Assembly (NCBI GenBank): GCA_020809705.1
Contig: CP085826.1
Span: forward strand, 1,488,001-1,552,000
Source of the DNA: Calonectria ilicicola
Taxonomy: Eukaryota; Ascomycota; Sordariomycetes; Hypocreales; Nectriaceae
Direction: 5' to 3'
DNA length: 64,000 nucleotides
Positions 10,135 to 21,150 of this stretch are shown in pieces (the first letter of the stretch is position 1; the number at the start of each line of letters is the position of its first letter). A model generated the notes under the pieces. It had not been told where the DNA came from, did not search any database, and worked only from the letters and a program-made list of their open reading frames with translations. The translations under genes were made by a program, and so were the position numbers.

Positions 10135-12369
10135 ATGTCTTCCTTCCTAACGCCCTCCAAGGGCGCCGGCACGCAGCGAGCACCTGCGAAGCCCCGATTC
10201 TCAAAACCCAATCCCGTCCGAGCCATGCGAGAGCGTGAGGAGCGCAGAGCTGCCGCACTCGCTCAAGCCCAGAACTCCCGCGCCGCCGTCACCAACCGTA
10301 CTGCCTCGCTTGCCCAGCCGTCACGCCCCCAATGTCCGAACAAAGCCTGTCCAAAGCCAAATGTCGTCGATGGAACATGTCAGACCTGTGGTCGTATCGC
10401 AGACGACAGCAACATTGTTGCCGAGGTGCAATTCGGAGAGACGTCAAGTGGTGCCGCTATGGTCCAGGGTTCCTACATTGCCCACGATCAAGCAGGAGTC
10501 CGAAGCATTGGCCCAGCCTTTAGAAGAGTGGGCGGTTCTGAGGACCGTGAGAAGAGCATTAGAGAGGCCAAGAGCTTGATGCAGGGTTATGCTCAGCAGC
10601 TGAACGTTAGCGACAGTTTGGTCAATGCCGGAACCCAGGTGTTCAAACTCGCTTCAAGCGCCAATTTTGTACAAGGCCGAACCCTCGCCAGCGTTGCTGC
10701 CGTGTGCCTGTACGCTGCGTGCCGAGCAGAACCGCCGTGCAAGGTAATGCTGATTGACCTTGCGGATTTGGTCCAGCTCAACGTCTTCAAGCTCGGTCGC
10801 ATCTTCAAGAAATTGAACGAGGTGGTCCCCATCGGAAACGACGGGTTGATCCCCGTGTACCCTGAAGATCTCATCTGGCGATTTGCGACAAAAATGGAGT
10901 TTCACCAAGAGACAGCAAAGGTAGCCGAGGACGCTGTCCGACTCGTCAAGCGAATGAGCCGCGATTGGATGGTCATGGGTCGTCGGCCGTCCGGTATCTG
11001 CGGTGCCTGCCTGCTAATGGCTGCCCGCATGCACAATTTCCGACGCACCGTCCGTGAAGTTGTTTACATTGTCAAGGTCACCAACCACACCATTCAGAGC
11101 CGTCTCCAGGAGTTCAAGTTTACCGAGTCCAGTCGCATGTCAGTCGAAGACTTTTTGAAGCAGGATTTCCTAGAAAGCTCACACGACCCACCCTCATTTT
11201 ACAAAAAGTCTGAAGAGTACAAGCAGATGATGGAGGGCAAAACGAGGAAGAGGAAGAGACCGGGTCAAGACGAGGGCGATGATGCTAATGGAGACGAAGA
11301 GCCATCGAGTTCAGCGACAGAACACGAGGTTATTCGAGGCGGTGCCGATCTTACAAAAGCTCCTGCGGTGGAGTATCGCCGAGATCACGACGGTTTCATT
11401 ATTCCACCTTTACCGTCCAAGATTGCGGAAAACCCGTCTCTCGTCACTCGACTTAATGCTAATACATCCGGCGAGGAAGACGACAATGTTGAAACACTAG
11501 ACACGCTTGTCGAGGAGTTTGGAGACGCACTTGACGAGGACGCAGACCAGGAATCGGGCGCCCAAGGAAAGGGTAAGCGTGCCAAACCCCAACTACCCAT
11601 CAACGAGGAATGGGAACAGGACGAGCAGGAGCTGGAGGGTGTTATCGAAGAAATCTTCAATGACCCATTGACATACGAGCACGCCCTCGCCTACTCAAAT
11701 GCGGAACAACGCGCCCGGATCCACACCGTGTGGGCTCTCCAGCAGCGACCACAAAAGGAGGTTTCAATGGCCGCCGACGTCACCGAGGACGAATTTGCGG
11801 ATGACCCCGAAGTCATCAACTGCTTGTTATCACCGGAGGAGGCTCAGATCAAGGAGATGATTTGGGTTAACCAAAATAAGGAGTGGTTACGGAAGCACCA
11901 AGAAAAGGTGTTTAGGAAAAAGGTTGAGGCCGAGCGACCCAAGCAAACGAGGAAGAGGCGCAAGCGAGCCAGAATGGGCGAGGGTCAGACAAGCCCCGCC
12001 AGCTCTGCAGCCGAAGCCGCCGTCAACGTGGCCAAGGACAGAGCTTGGTCCAAGAGAATCAACTACGACGCCATCCGCAGCATCTTCGATATGCCTAACA
12101 TCGACGGCCCCGGGTCAGAAGCGACCAGCCGCAAGACGAGCATGGCGGGCAGCGCGCACGGAGACGACGACGGCAACGAGGCGCCCGATGGAAGCGTGGC
12201 TGGTGACAACGATGTACACGGCGACGAAGAAGAAGAGTACGACGAAACGCACTACGGTGACGGTGATGGTGATGAGTATGGAGGCGGTGGCGGCGAATTT
12301 GAAGGGGGCTTCGATGATGATGATAATCCTGACATGGATGCAGAGTACGGGTTAGAGGAGTTTGCATAG
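10135..12369 (+). CDS. BRF1: Transcription factor IIIB subunit Brf1
   Basis: Single exon, 744 aa from the ATG at 10135 (MSSFLTPSKG). The frame is open further upstream but that stretch looks like leader. Brf1 recruits RNA polymerase III with TBP and Bdp1 to tRNA and 5S genes. Seen in order: a C4 zinc ribbon at residues 67-86 (CPNKAC..CQTC), then two TFIIB-type cyclin repeats at about 130-340 (IGPAFRRVGG, LVNAGTQVFKLA, RTLASVAAVCLYAACR, RRPSGICGACLLMAAR). After an acidic linker comes the Brf1 TBP-binding homology block, with NCLLSPEEAQIKEMIW and DRAWSKRINYDAIRSIFD. The C-terminus is very acidic. Length and order match fungal Brf1. Confidence 0.95.
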   Translation: MSSFLTPSKGAGTQRAPAKPRFSKPNPVRAMREREERRAAALAQAQNSRAAVTNRTASLAQPSRPQCPNKACPKPNVVDGTCQTCGRIADDSNIVAEVQFGETSSGAAMVQGSYIAHDQAGVRSIGPAFRRVGGSEDREKSIREAKSLMQGYAQQLNVSDSLVNAGTQVFKLASSANFVQGRTLASVAAVCLYAACRAEPPCKVMLIDLADLVQLNVFKLGRIFKKLNEVVPIGNDGLIPVYPEDLIWRFATKMEFHQETAKVAEDAVRLVKRMSRDWMVMGRRPSGICGACLLMAARMHNFRRTVREVVYIVKVTNHTIQSRLQEFKFTESSRMSVEDFLKQDFLESSHDPPSFYKKSEEYKQMMEGKTRKRKRPGQDEGDDANGDEEPSSSATEHEVIRGGADLTKAPAVEYRRDHDGFIIPPLPSKIAENPSLVTRLNANTSGEEDDNVETLDTLVEEFGDALDEDADQESGAQGKGKRAKPQLPINEEWEQDEQELEGVIEEIFNDPLTYEHALAYSNAEQRARIHTVWALQQRPQKEVSMAADVTEDEFADDPEVINCLLSPEEAQIKEMIWVNQNKEWLRKHQEKVFRKKVEAERPKQTRKRRKRARMGEGQTSPASSAAEAAVNVAKDRAWSKRINYDAIRSIFDMPNIDGPGSEATSRKTSMAGSAHGDDDGNEAPDGSVAGDNDVHGDEEEEYDETHYGDGDGDEYGGGGGEFEGGFDDDDNPDMDAEYGLEEFA

Positions 12370-13264
12370 AGTGGATATAAAAACGGAAGAATGGACTGGC
12401 CAAAAGAGCCTACACTGATACCCATAATTCAAGGATAGACCATTGGGATATAAATTAGAGGAGCGATTGTCAATACATTGTCAATACAACCAAGTTTTAC
12501 ATGCAAAATAGTCCCGTCTCAAAAACCACCTAACCTATACTTGCATAAAATAAATATTCTTCTGCCAAGACCTGCATTTAATTATATAGATATTTTTATT
12601 TTCTTTTCTTGTTTTATTTATTCATGCCATGTAGGTTAGTACAAGGTGATTCCCTCATGTCCCTGTTAAATGATATGTAATGCGCCCGTTGAAAGAAGAT
12701 GCAGCTGTGACTTTGCCGACTTGAACAACGAGCACTTCAGCTACCCAGAGCTGAGGACTTGGCCGTAAAACAAATAGATAAATTTGTGTCTGAATTATTT
12801 ATTCATCATTGGGGGATACCAGGAAAAAGAGGAACGGAGAGAGACAACTTTTATTAGTTGTACTTTACAAACAGACATATCAAGTCGACAAGGAAGACAT
12901 GCTGAGGAAAAGGTATCTTAAACCAATTGGGTTTAGCTCGGTGTGTCCACTAAACATTGCACCACTCTCTTGGGTCCCCGTGGTCTAGGCCCTGGAGATG
13001 ATAGATATTAACATTTGGACTAGCCAAACGGTTGCCGAATGCATATTTCTATTGCTTTTACTGATTAATTACGAGTTGGTTGACCAACAGTTTGTTGGTG
13101 TCGTTTCACGTTGGACATGGAGGATCATTATTAATCCGGGCTCGTCTGGTGCCCAATCCCACATCTACACCCGATCAAATGACATCACGGGATTCGGGAT
13201 TCAGCTTACCTCGACCATTTTTCTCAGCGACGGTTCCCTGCAAAAACCTCTTTTGGCAGCCGGA
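12370..13264. other. Intergenic region, BRF1 terminator and NLR promoter
   Basis: AT-rich, especially 12540-12630 and around 12780. No ORF or RNA gene is recognised. Confidence 0.55.
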
Positions 13265-16200
13265 ATGGACCCACTCGGCAACGCCTCCAGCGCCATTGCT
13301 GTTCTCCAGACTTGCGCCAAAATTGTGCAGTACATCATCAGCTCGACTGGGGCCACAAAGGACCGGAGGCGGCTGCGGGAGGAGGTTGTTGCTTGCGAGT
13401 CGATACTGCTGCAGATTCAAGAGAACGTGGAAGATGAGGATGGAGCTGACTGGGGAGAGAAGATCAAGGCGCTCCAGGGCCCAAATACGCCGCTGCACCG
13501 CCTCGAGCTTGTGCTAGCCCTGCTGAAGGACAAGCTGGAACCCAAGAAGGGCCTGGAAAAGGCAATATCAGTTGTCAGATGGCCGTTTGATGAAAAAGAG
13601 GTTGCCGGTATTCTAGCCTCTATCCAGCGCGAAAAGTCCCTGCTGCAATTGGCACTTACATGTGATAACAAGTACGGTACAAACCTTGGTGTGGCCTGTT
13701 TATTGCTGATGAGAGTAGTGAGCTTGTGAGACAGATTAGACTGAAATCTGAGATAAACCAAGAGCTTCTCCTCGAACTTATTCGTTTGGTGGAAAATATA
13801 TCGGCGCGCCATCATGATCAGTATTCCGAGATTACTGGCGCTCTATCCAGTATTGAGTTATCACAAGGGCAGTTGAAAGGCGACTTTACCGAGATCAAAC
13901 AACGTCAAATTGAGGCGGACCGCACAAAGATTCTCGAATGGCTCACCCCAATCGAGTACGTCGCCCAGCAAAACGATTTCTTCAGGCTGCGACAAGCGGG
14001 GACCGGCCAGTGGCTTCTGGACTCGCCCGAGTTTCAAGCTTGGCTGCAAAAGGACAAGCAGACTCTTTTTTGCCCTGGAATCCCTGGATCTGGCAAGACA
14101 ATATTGACGTCTTTGGTGGTTGATGAAGTTACCACGCGGTTTAGAAAAGACCCAACCGTTGGTGTTGCATACATCTTTTGCAACTTTCGACGCCAAGATC
14201 GTCAAAAAGCTGAAGATCTCATTTCCAGCGTGTTGAAACAGCTATGCCAAAGCCAAAGCCCAATACCAGACGCTGTTAAACAATTATTCGATCCAAAGAA
14301 CCCCAAAAGGGTACCAGTGTACAAGGACCTGTGCGAGGCACTTCAGAAAGTGGTGGGGCTGTACTCAAAAGTTTACATTATTATTGATGCTCTCGACGAA
14401 TGTCAAGAAGCTCAGCGCCACAGATCCCGGTTTCTCGAGAGTATTTTTGCCTTACAAAAGGAAAATGGGGTCAACATCTTTGCAACTTCTAGGAACAATC
14501 CTGACATTGCGGAATTATTTTTGTCGGGGACATCCATGGAGATTCGAGCGAGCCAAGGTGACGTCCGACGGTACGTTGAAGGCCGCATGTCTGAGCTGCC
14601 AAAATTCGTTCGCGATCGGCCTGATCTGCAGGAAGAAATACTTTCTACCATTATCCCAGCCGTCGATGGAATGTAAGTTACCTATCATCCCGCCCGCTCA
14701 GACAATGCACTCACACTTGTAGGTTTTTATTAGTAAAATTGCATTTGGACTCCCTGGTCGGGAAGACGACCGCCAAGGGGCTTAGACGTGCCTTGTTAAT
14801 CCTCTCAAATATGCCTACTGGTGTCAAAGCATATGATGAAGCGTATAGTGACGCGATGGAGAGAATAGAGCACCAAGGCTCTGACTACGAGGAACTAGCA
14901 TTACAAGTTCTAGCCTGGATTACATGTGCGAAACGTCCATTGTCCAAGTTGGAACTACAGCATGCACTTGCTGTCGAAGTTGGTGAACAAGCTTCTGACG
15001 AGGATAATATTCCACACATCGATTTAATGTTGTCGGTTTGTGCTGGACTTGTCACGGTAGACGAGGAAAGCGACATCATCCGACTGGTGCACTACACCAC
15101 ACAAGAGTTCTTCGAGAGGACTCAAGGCGAGTGGTTTCCAAATGCAGAGGAGGACATGACAAAAGCCTGCCTCACATATCTGTCTTACGATATTTTCGAG
15201 AATGGGCCCTGCATGACCTGCGAAATACTTTTACGAGTCCTGGACACATTCCCATTCTACGAGTATGCTGCCTGCTACTGGGGGTACCATGCCAGCGTGT
15301 TGTCAGAGGTGCCCGAGCTGACGACAGAGTTTCTAGCAGACAGAAACAAGGTCGACTTGAGTGTCCAAGCAATGTTATCCGACGCCAACTCACGGCTTCC
15401 TGATGATTTCCCAAACTTCCCATTGGACTGGACGCCATTGCATGTGGCAGCATATTTCGGAATGGACAAACTAGCAGAAAGACATGGCGCTGATGACTTG
15501 GATCTTCAGGACGGCTTTCGCGCTACCCCGCTCTCTATCGCATCCAAATATGGCCACGATGCGATAGTCAAACATTTACTCGGCCAAGGTGCTGAAACTG
15601 ACCCCATTGACAAGCATGGGAAAACACCTTTAATTCTGGCTGCTTCAAATGGCCACGAAGTAGTCGCTAAGCTACTCATGGACCACGGTGCAGACTTGGA
15701 AGCCAAGGACGCTGTACTGAACCAAACGCCAATCTTGTGGGCAGCATTACGTGGACAGACGCGCATAATAGAATTGTTATTGGCCAAGGGAGCCAATGCG
15801 GACCCAGTTGATGGTGATGGCCAGACACCACTATTTCTGGCAGTACGGCACGGATATATGGACATTGTGGAGTTGTTGCTTGCCACTGACGCGGTTAACA
15901 CGGACCCGATAGACAAAGATGGCGCCTCACTATTGCATGTGGCAGCCAACGGAGGACACAAAGAAGCTGTGGAGTTGATCTTGGGAATGAGCGGCGTCAA
16001 GGTTGCTCGAAAGGACAATCATGGACGCACACCACTCTACGGAGCTGCCAGGCACGGGAAAACCGGCTCGGTAGAACTCCTACTCGCAAACGGAGGTGCC
16101 AAGATCAACCTCAGCGACAATTCAGGCCGCACACCCCTGTCTGGGGCTTCGACGGGAGGCCATGAGGATATTGTGCAGCTTCTACTGGCCGCTGAGGGAG

Positions 16201-16922
16201 TTGATACCGACACGAAGGACAAGCTCGGTGACACTGCGCTCTCTAAGGCGGTCAAATGTGAAGAGGTAGGTATTGTGCGCTTACTCTTGTCCATTGATAC
16301 GGTTGAGCCAAACACAAGGGACATTTTTGGCCGAACTCCGTTGAGCAATGCGGCGCATGATGGGTCTGAAGTCATGGTTAAGCTCCTCATGTCTGACCCG
16401 AGGGTGCAACTTGATGCCGTGGACCACTGGTGGTCCACACCATTGTCCATGGCGGCCCGAAAGGGACACGTGGATGTTGCCAGACTTCTTCTCACCTCAG
16501 ATTCTGTCGATATCGACTCTCGAGATATTGGCGGACGTACTCCCCTGTGGTGGGCCACAAAAACCGAGGAAGCAGAGATGGTGAGCTTTCTCATACAAGC
16601 TGCAGGGGAGAGAGGAGTCCACCTTGCCCGTGACCAGTTCCCCTTGGATGAACGTAGTGCCGTGGAGGACAAGAAGGTACCGCTCTCAAGATGGTACTGT
16701 GATGCGTGTACACTGAGAATTGCGGGGGACAGCCCCTTTCACCACTGCGGCAAATGCAATGGTGGAAACTTTGACATTTGTGGTGACTGCTTCGAAAGCG
16801 CCGCGCGTTGCCTTGATAAGTCTCACACCATGTCTGGACATTACAGCGGAGAGGGATACGAACTGACAAAAGATTTGGAGTTGTCGCTCCTCCGGACTGC
16901 CCAAAATGAATTGAAATTGTAG
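13265..16922 (+). CDS. NLR-like STAND protein: N-terminal helical domain, NACHT, ankyrin repeats, ZZ zinc finger
   Basis: Exons 13265-13671, 13719-14672 and 14723-16922 (introns 47 and 50 nt), 1186 aa. The N-terminal ~135 residues ([20 protein letters not shown]...) resemble the SesA/HeLo-like helical domains of fungal STAND proteins. NACHT follows: Walker A GIPGSGKT at about 256-263, Walker [13 protein letters not shown] at about 354-363, and [14 protein letters not shown] after the second intron. A winged-helix-like stretch leads to ankyrin repeats at about 689-1075 ([35 protein letters not shown] and more). A ZZ finger closes the protein at about 1110-1165 (CDAC..CGKC..CGDC..H..H). Fungal NLRs of this type sense non-self and trigger regulated cell death; that role is inferred. 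The first acceptor is uncertain: 13716, 13719 and 13731 all keep frame. Confidence 0.88.
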
Positions 16923-17660
16923 CGTGTACATAGACACTTCCCCCAAACCTCACGTATTTCTCTAGATTTATTTGCAGATAATAAAGAAGCTTACGGTAGC
17001 CACTATTGCATGTTACAAAAAGCTAAAAATATGATAGAGCCCAAACCTACTGAAAATGACGCAGATGGCTGATTACGCCAGCACTAAGGACCTTTTTAAG
17101 CGGTTCGTCTAATCTCGACCTCGAATCGATAGCCTAGTTGAGTAGCTATTCGGGGCCACGAGAAAAATTCTAGCTCCAAGTCTATGCCCTTCGGAGCTAT
17201 GAATGTCAGATCCGTGTAAATGAACCTCCCAATTCGGAGTTAATGGCTTATGAACGTTTCGCTTAGCTCCTCATGTGTCTCAGTTTTGAACGCAATTGAG
17301 AAGGAGAATTCCAATGGGTAATATTTTAGGTCGTTTGTAAGCTGATTATTATGCCCTGTTGACGGGGTCGCTTGGCGCGTGGCGACGGTACTTTGGCTAC
17401 GGTGCTAGTCTGCTCGGCTACGCAAGTAGACAAGCATACGACGATACATAATAATGATGGCACTGGATCTTCATCAATTTCGTAAGCGCTACCTTGAAAA
17501 ATAACACTGGTTCTGTTGTAGTATTCGCAGAGGAAGAAAGGCCTATCTAGGAAGTGCACTACTAAGTTAGAGAAGAGAATATTAATATTTAAGTAGACTC
17601 TGGTTCCAGTCGGAATGGAATTGACACAGCAAACACGACACTCATCCCGACTATCAAGAC
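16923..17660. other. Intergenic region
   Basis: AT-moderate sequence with the NLR 3' end and the oxidoreductase promoter. Nothing else is recognised. Confidence 0.6.
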
Positions 17661-19149
17661 ATGGCTGAACCATACCCTCCCCCTTCACTCTCCAGCCTGG
17701 AGGGCGCCACCCGCGCCATGGTGGAAGCAGATGCGCCTTCTGTCCTCCCAATGTTTGATGAAGACCCATCGCTACAGATCTTTACGCGTTCGACCCCAGG
17801 CTACGAGGACGTCCGCAAAATAGCTAGCAAGCACATTACTACACAGCCTTTAGCCATTGCACGCCCTCGGACAGAAGCTCAAGCATGCTTGATCGTCCGG
17901 TACTGTGTTGGGCATTCGCCCCGCATCCCCATTGCCATCCGGGGAGGCGGTCATCATTTCTGGGACCGCAATCTTATCGAGGACGGTGTTGTCCTTGACG
18001 TCCGGCGATTGGACCGGATCGAAGTGTCCGAAGATAGGACCAGTGCTCGGATTGGCGGTGGAATTCTTGGCGGAGTGCTTGCTGAACGGCTTGAGGCTAT
18101 GGGTCTGAACACTCCAACAGGCTTCTGCACTAGCGTTGGCTTTGCTGGCTGGGCTCTTGGCGGTGGTTATGGTGTGCAGCAAGGCAAATATGGCCTGGGC
18201 TGTGACCAGATACTCGCGGCCCGTGTCGTCACCGCTTCTGGGGAGGTGGTTGATACCAAGGATGACCCGGAGCTCTTGTGGGCACTTCGCGGAGCTGGGA
18301 ACGGCAATTTTGGGGCTGTGGTCGAGTTGACAATCAAGGTCTACCCTCGTCCTGCGATGCTGGCTGGAAATTTGGGCTTTTCTATGGGAGAGGCCAAGAA
18401 CGTCTTTTCCAACTTCCAGCAGCTCCTCAAGGAAGATTTTCCAGACGAATTCTCCGGCGACTTTCTCTGCGGCTATGTTCCAGATCTTGGATTGACCATC
18501 ATTATGCTCTACAGCTGGGTGCAGGAGGATGGTGATCTGACCAAGGCGTATGCCTATTTGGAGAAGTTTAAAAAGATTGGGAATGTAGTGATGGATACTG
18601 TTGCTGAGAGCAAGTACCTTCTCCCCAATATTGACCCCAAGTCGAACTAACAATTTTTCAGCGACTCCCTCCGCCTACGCTTCTGATCGCGACCATATGA
18701 CGGCAATTGAACTTTACTATCACTTTCGCACTCTTAACGTTGGTGGAATAACCCCCGAGCTCGTTGAACTTTTCGAGGGAATTGAGAGACCCGTCGGTCC
18801 GGGGCATATTATCACCCACCACGCCCACGGGGCGGCCATCAAACCAAATCCAGACTCTTGCTTTGCAAGCCGCGTACCCCATATTGTTCTTGGAATCAGT
18901 GCTGCGCCACCTCCGCCAATCGGGGCCAATAGTCCAGAGATGGAGATTGCTAGGAAGTATGCGGACAACTTGGCCGACTCGATCAAGGCTCGTGGGTTGG
19001 CACTTGAAAGAGCCTATATGAACTTTATGATCCCTGATGAGTACGACACGGAGCTTTTCTATGGCCGGGAGACGACGGAGAGATTGAAGGTAGTGAAGAA
19101 GAAGTATGATGGTGAAAACATCTTCTTCAAGTCGTATCCCCCTCTTTGA
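17661..19149 (+). CDS. FAD-linked oxidoreductase, BBE/6-hydroxynicotine oxidase-like
   Basis: Exons 17661-18609 and 18662-19149, 478 aa. The intron begins with GC (GCAAGT) and ends TTTTTCAG after a CTAAC branch site; no GT donor restores the frame, whereas this GC donor does so exactly. The FAD-binding type-4 domain fills residues ~40-230. RGGGHH (94-99) supplies the His that binds FAD covalently in this family; GGGILGGVLAE, GFAGWALGGGYG and LWALRGAGNGNFGAVVELT are other FAD-domain landmarks. The C-terminus is the berberine-bridge (BBE) element, NFMIPDEYDTELFYG..RLKVVKKKYD. Members oxidise alcohols, amines or alkaloids with O2. No signal peptide is obvious, so it is likely intracellular. No biosynthetic cluster surrounds it and its substrate is unknown. 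Confidence 0.88.
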
Positions 19150-21150
19150 TTTGTTAGTTAGACAAATATATCAATAAATTCTACGCTCCAAGAGTTTTAG
19201 AATTCTACTTCCCCAATTTTGTACTACATATCGTGTCTAGATTTGGTACGACTCCGCCATTTCCAATCAGAGCAAGGAATGACATGAGAACGAGGACTCC
19301 TCCCCACCCCGTTCCAGTTAATTATTTGATCTAGGTATGCTATATGAGCTTTGATATTGCTTAGATATTTCCATAGAAAGGCTAGGTATTTATTTGAATA
19401 CTGCAGGCTGGAATGTGTCGAGAACATGGCATATGGGGTAGATAGTGATGTGCGTTAAGCACTGTACAAATTTTACCTGGTATTTTGATCATTTCAATTG
19501 TGGCAGAGACTAGCAAAAGACTATACTTTTTTTGGGGTAGTAAAGGTCATAACATCCCTTTCGTAAATAGTGTGATGGTGTTCGGTATTCTTTTCGTGTT
19601 GACATCTTTGGTTGGCCGCCATTGGACCCGCCGGTCATGCTTAGAATATGCATGTTCAAAAAGGTGTTTATTCTAACAGAATTTGGGGTTTCGTCTCCCT
19701 GAACATGATAACTTCATTGGTCGCATTGCAGCTGATGAGAACATGACACTTCTTGATGATAGTACCTTGCCTGAATTCCGCAGCGCTAGATAACACCCTA
19801 ATCCAATCCTTTGAATCTGCCTGCCTGTTGCATGATTCCTAATTATGCTAGTGTAGAATTGGATACACGTGAAATAACGTGGGGGGCCTACTGCAGACCG
19901 CTGTGAGTGGAGGGCATAAATTAGTTGGATAAGAGCCTCTCGGGAGATTTCTCTGGCCAAAATCCTATTTTTCATCCCCCGATATGTCATAACTGACCAA
20001 GCTTTGGTGTGCCTTAATGGTAAATAACGGCCCCCAAGGGCTACTCAGTTGGGGATGCTGTTCGCTGTGCGTCGTGTGGATACAGGGGGGGGTGACACTC
20101 AGGCATTGTGATTTGCTACCATTCCATGCAAGCCTTGGGTTTTCGCGGGCGACAATTCCACAGAAAGCAGAGGGAGTTTTCTTGTCCATGGTTGCTTTCA
20201 AACATGCTCTGTGAGTGTTTTAGGTAGTTGAAAGCACCAGGTAAGACCAGGGTAAGACGATAACACCAAGGATGCAACTCCACACCCATGTTTTCTCTTA
20301 TCATCGAGTTGAAAATTTGAGGATGGAACAATGTGAGCACCAGAGTAATCGTGAGTTCTTGGAAGAAAAAAGACAAGGGACACATAACCTCGTGAACAGG
20401 CACCGATTTGAAGGCTGTGGGGGAAAGCCCAGAGCTACGGGGCTCTTATCTACACAGAAAAATGACCAAGGGAGCTGGGCTTTAACAGGGCTTGTCATTG
20501 GAGCTCTTGGATGGTGCAGCCAAATCTGGCAAGGAGCGGACGAGCTGATGCCATGGGTCACCAATTAAGATGTTAGCCCTACCAAAGCATATCATCATGC
20601 TAAAAATGATGTGGGGGGCGTCAGATTCCTGACTTTTATTTCGGGTTTCCCGGGATTACACTCTACTTTACGCGTAAATCCCAGGTCGTTGGGTCACCTT
20701 CGCGATGTTGTCAAATGAGGGAGGGACTCCGACGGCCCCCAACGTCCACCTCAAGTGGCTACGTGACGAATACACAATTTATGGGGTTGGTATTCTCTTC
20801 AAGAGCCAATTGCATCCATCTGGAGTACCAGCCCTCCATTCTGGGGTTGCGCGTAATAAATGTCATCTGACTACTTTGATGACCATGTAGCCTTGAATAC
20901 GGTGTTGCTTGCCAAGGGTTCTCATCTGTCGGCAGTTCTTTTTTCTTGCGATTAATCCCAGCTTTAACTGTCAGTCGTTCCCCGATATGAAGATCTCAGT
21001 CGACGGTTTTGTCCCCATCATCCCATTCAACGTAAACGTTCAGAAATCATTCTTTTGATCTCTTATGTCTCTATTCCGGCAAATCACGAGGCTGTGCAGC
21101 CTGAAAGATTATGACCAGGTTCTGTACAGGAGTTTGCAGAGACCCAAGTT
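19150..21150. other. Intergenic region, 2 kb
   Basis: AT-rich with scattered short frames that show no protein features. No RNA gene or mobile element was recognised. Confidence 0.55.

Noticed and set aside
18592..18661. Frameshift in the BBE-like oxidoreductase
   Set aside because: A GC-AG intron with consensus GCAAGT donor and good branch site explains the frame change fully.
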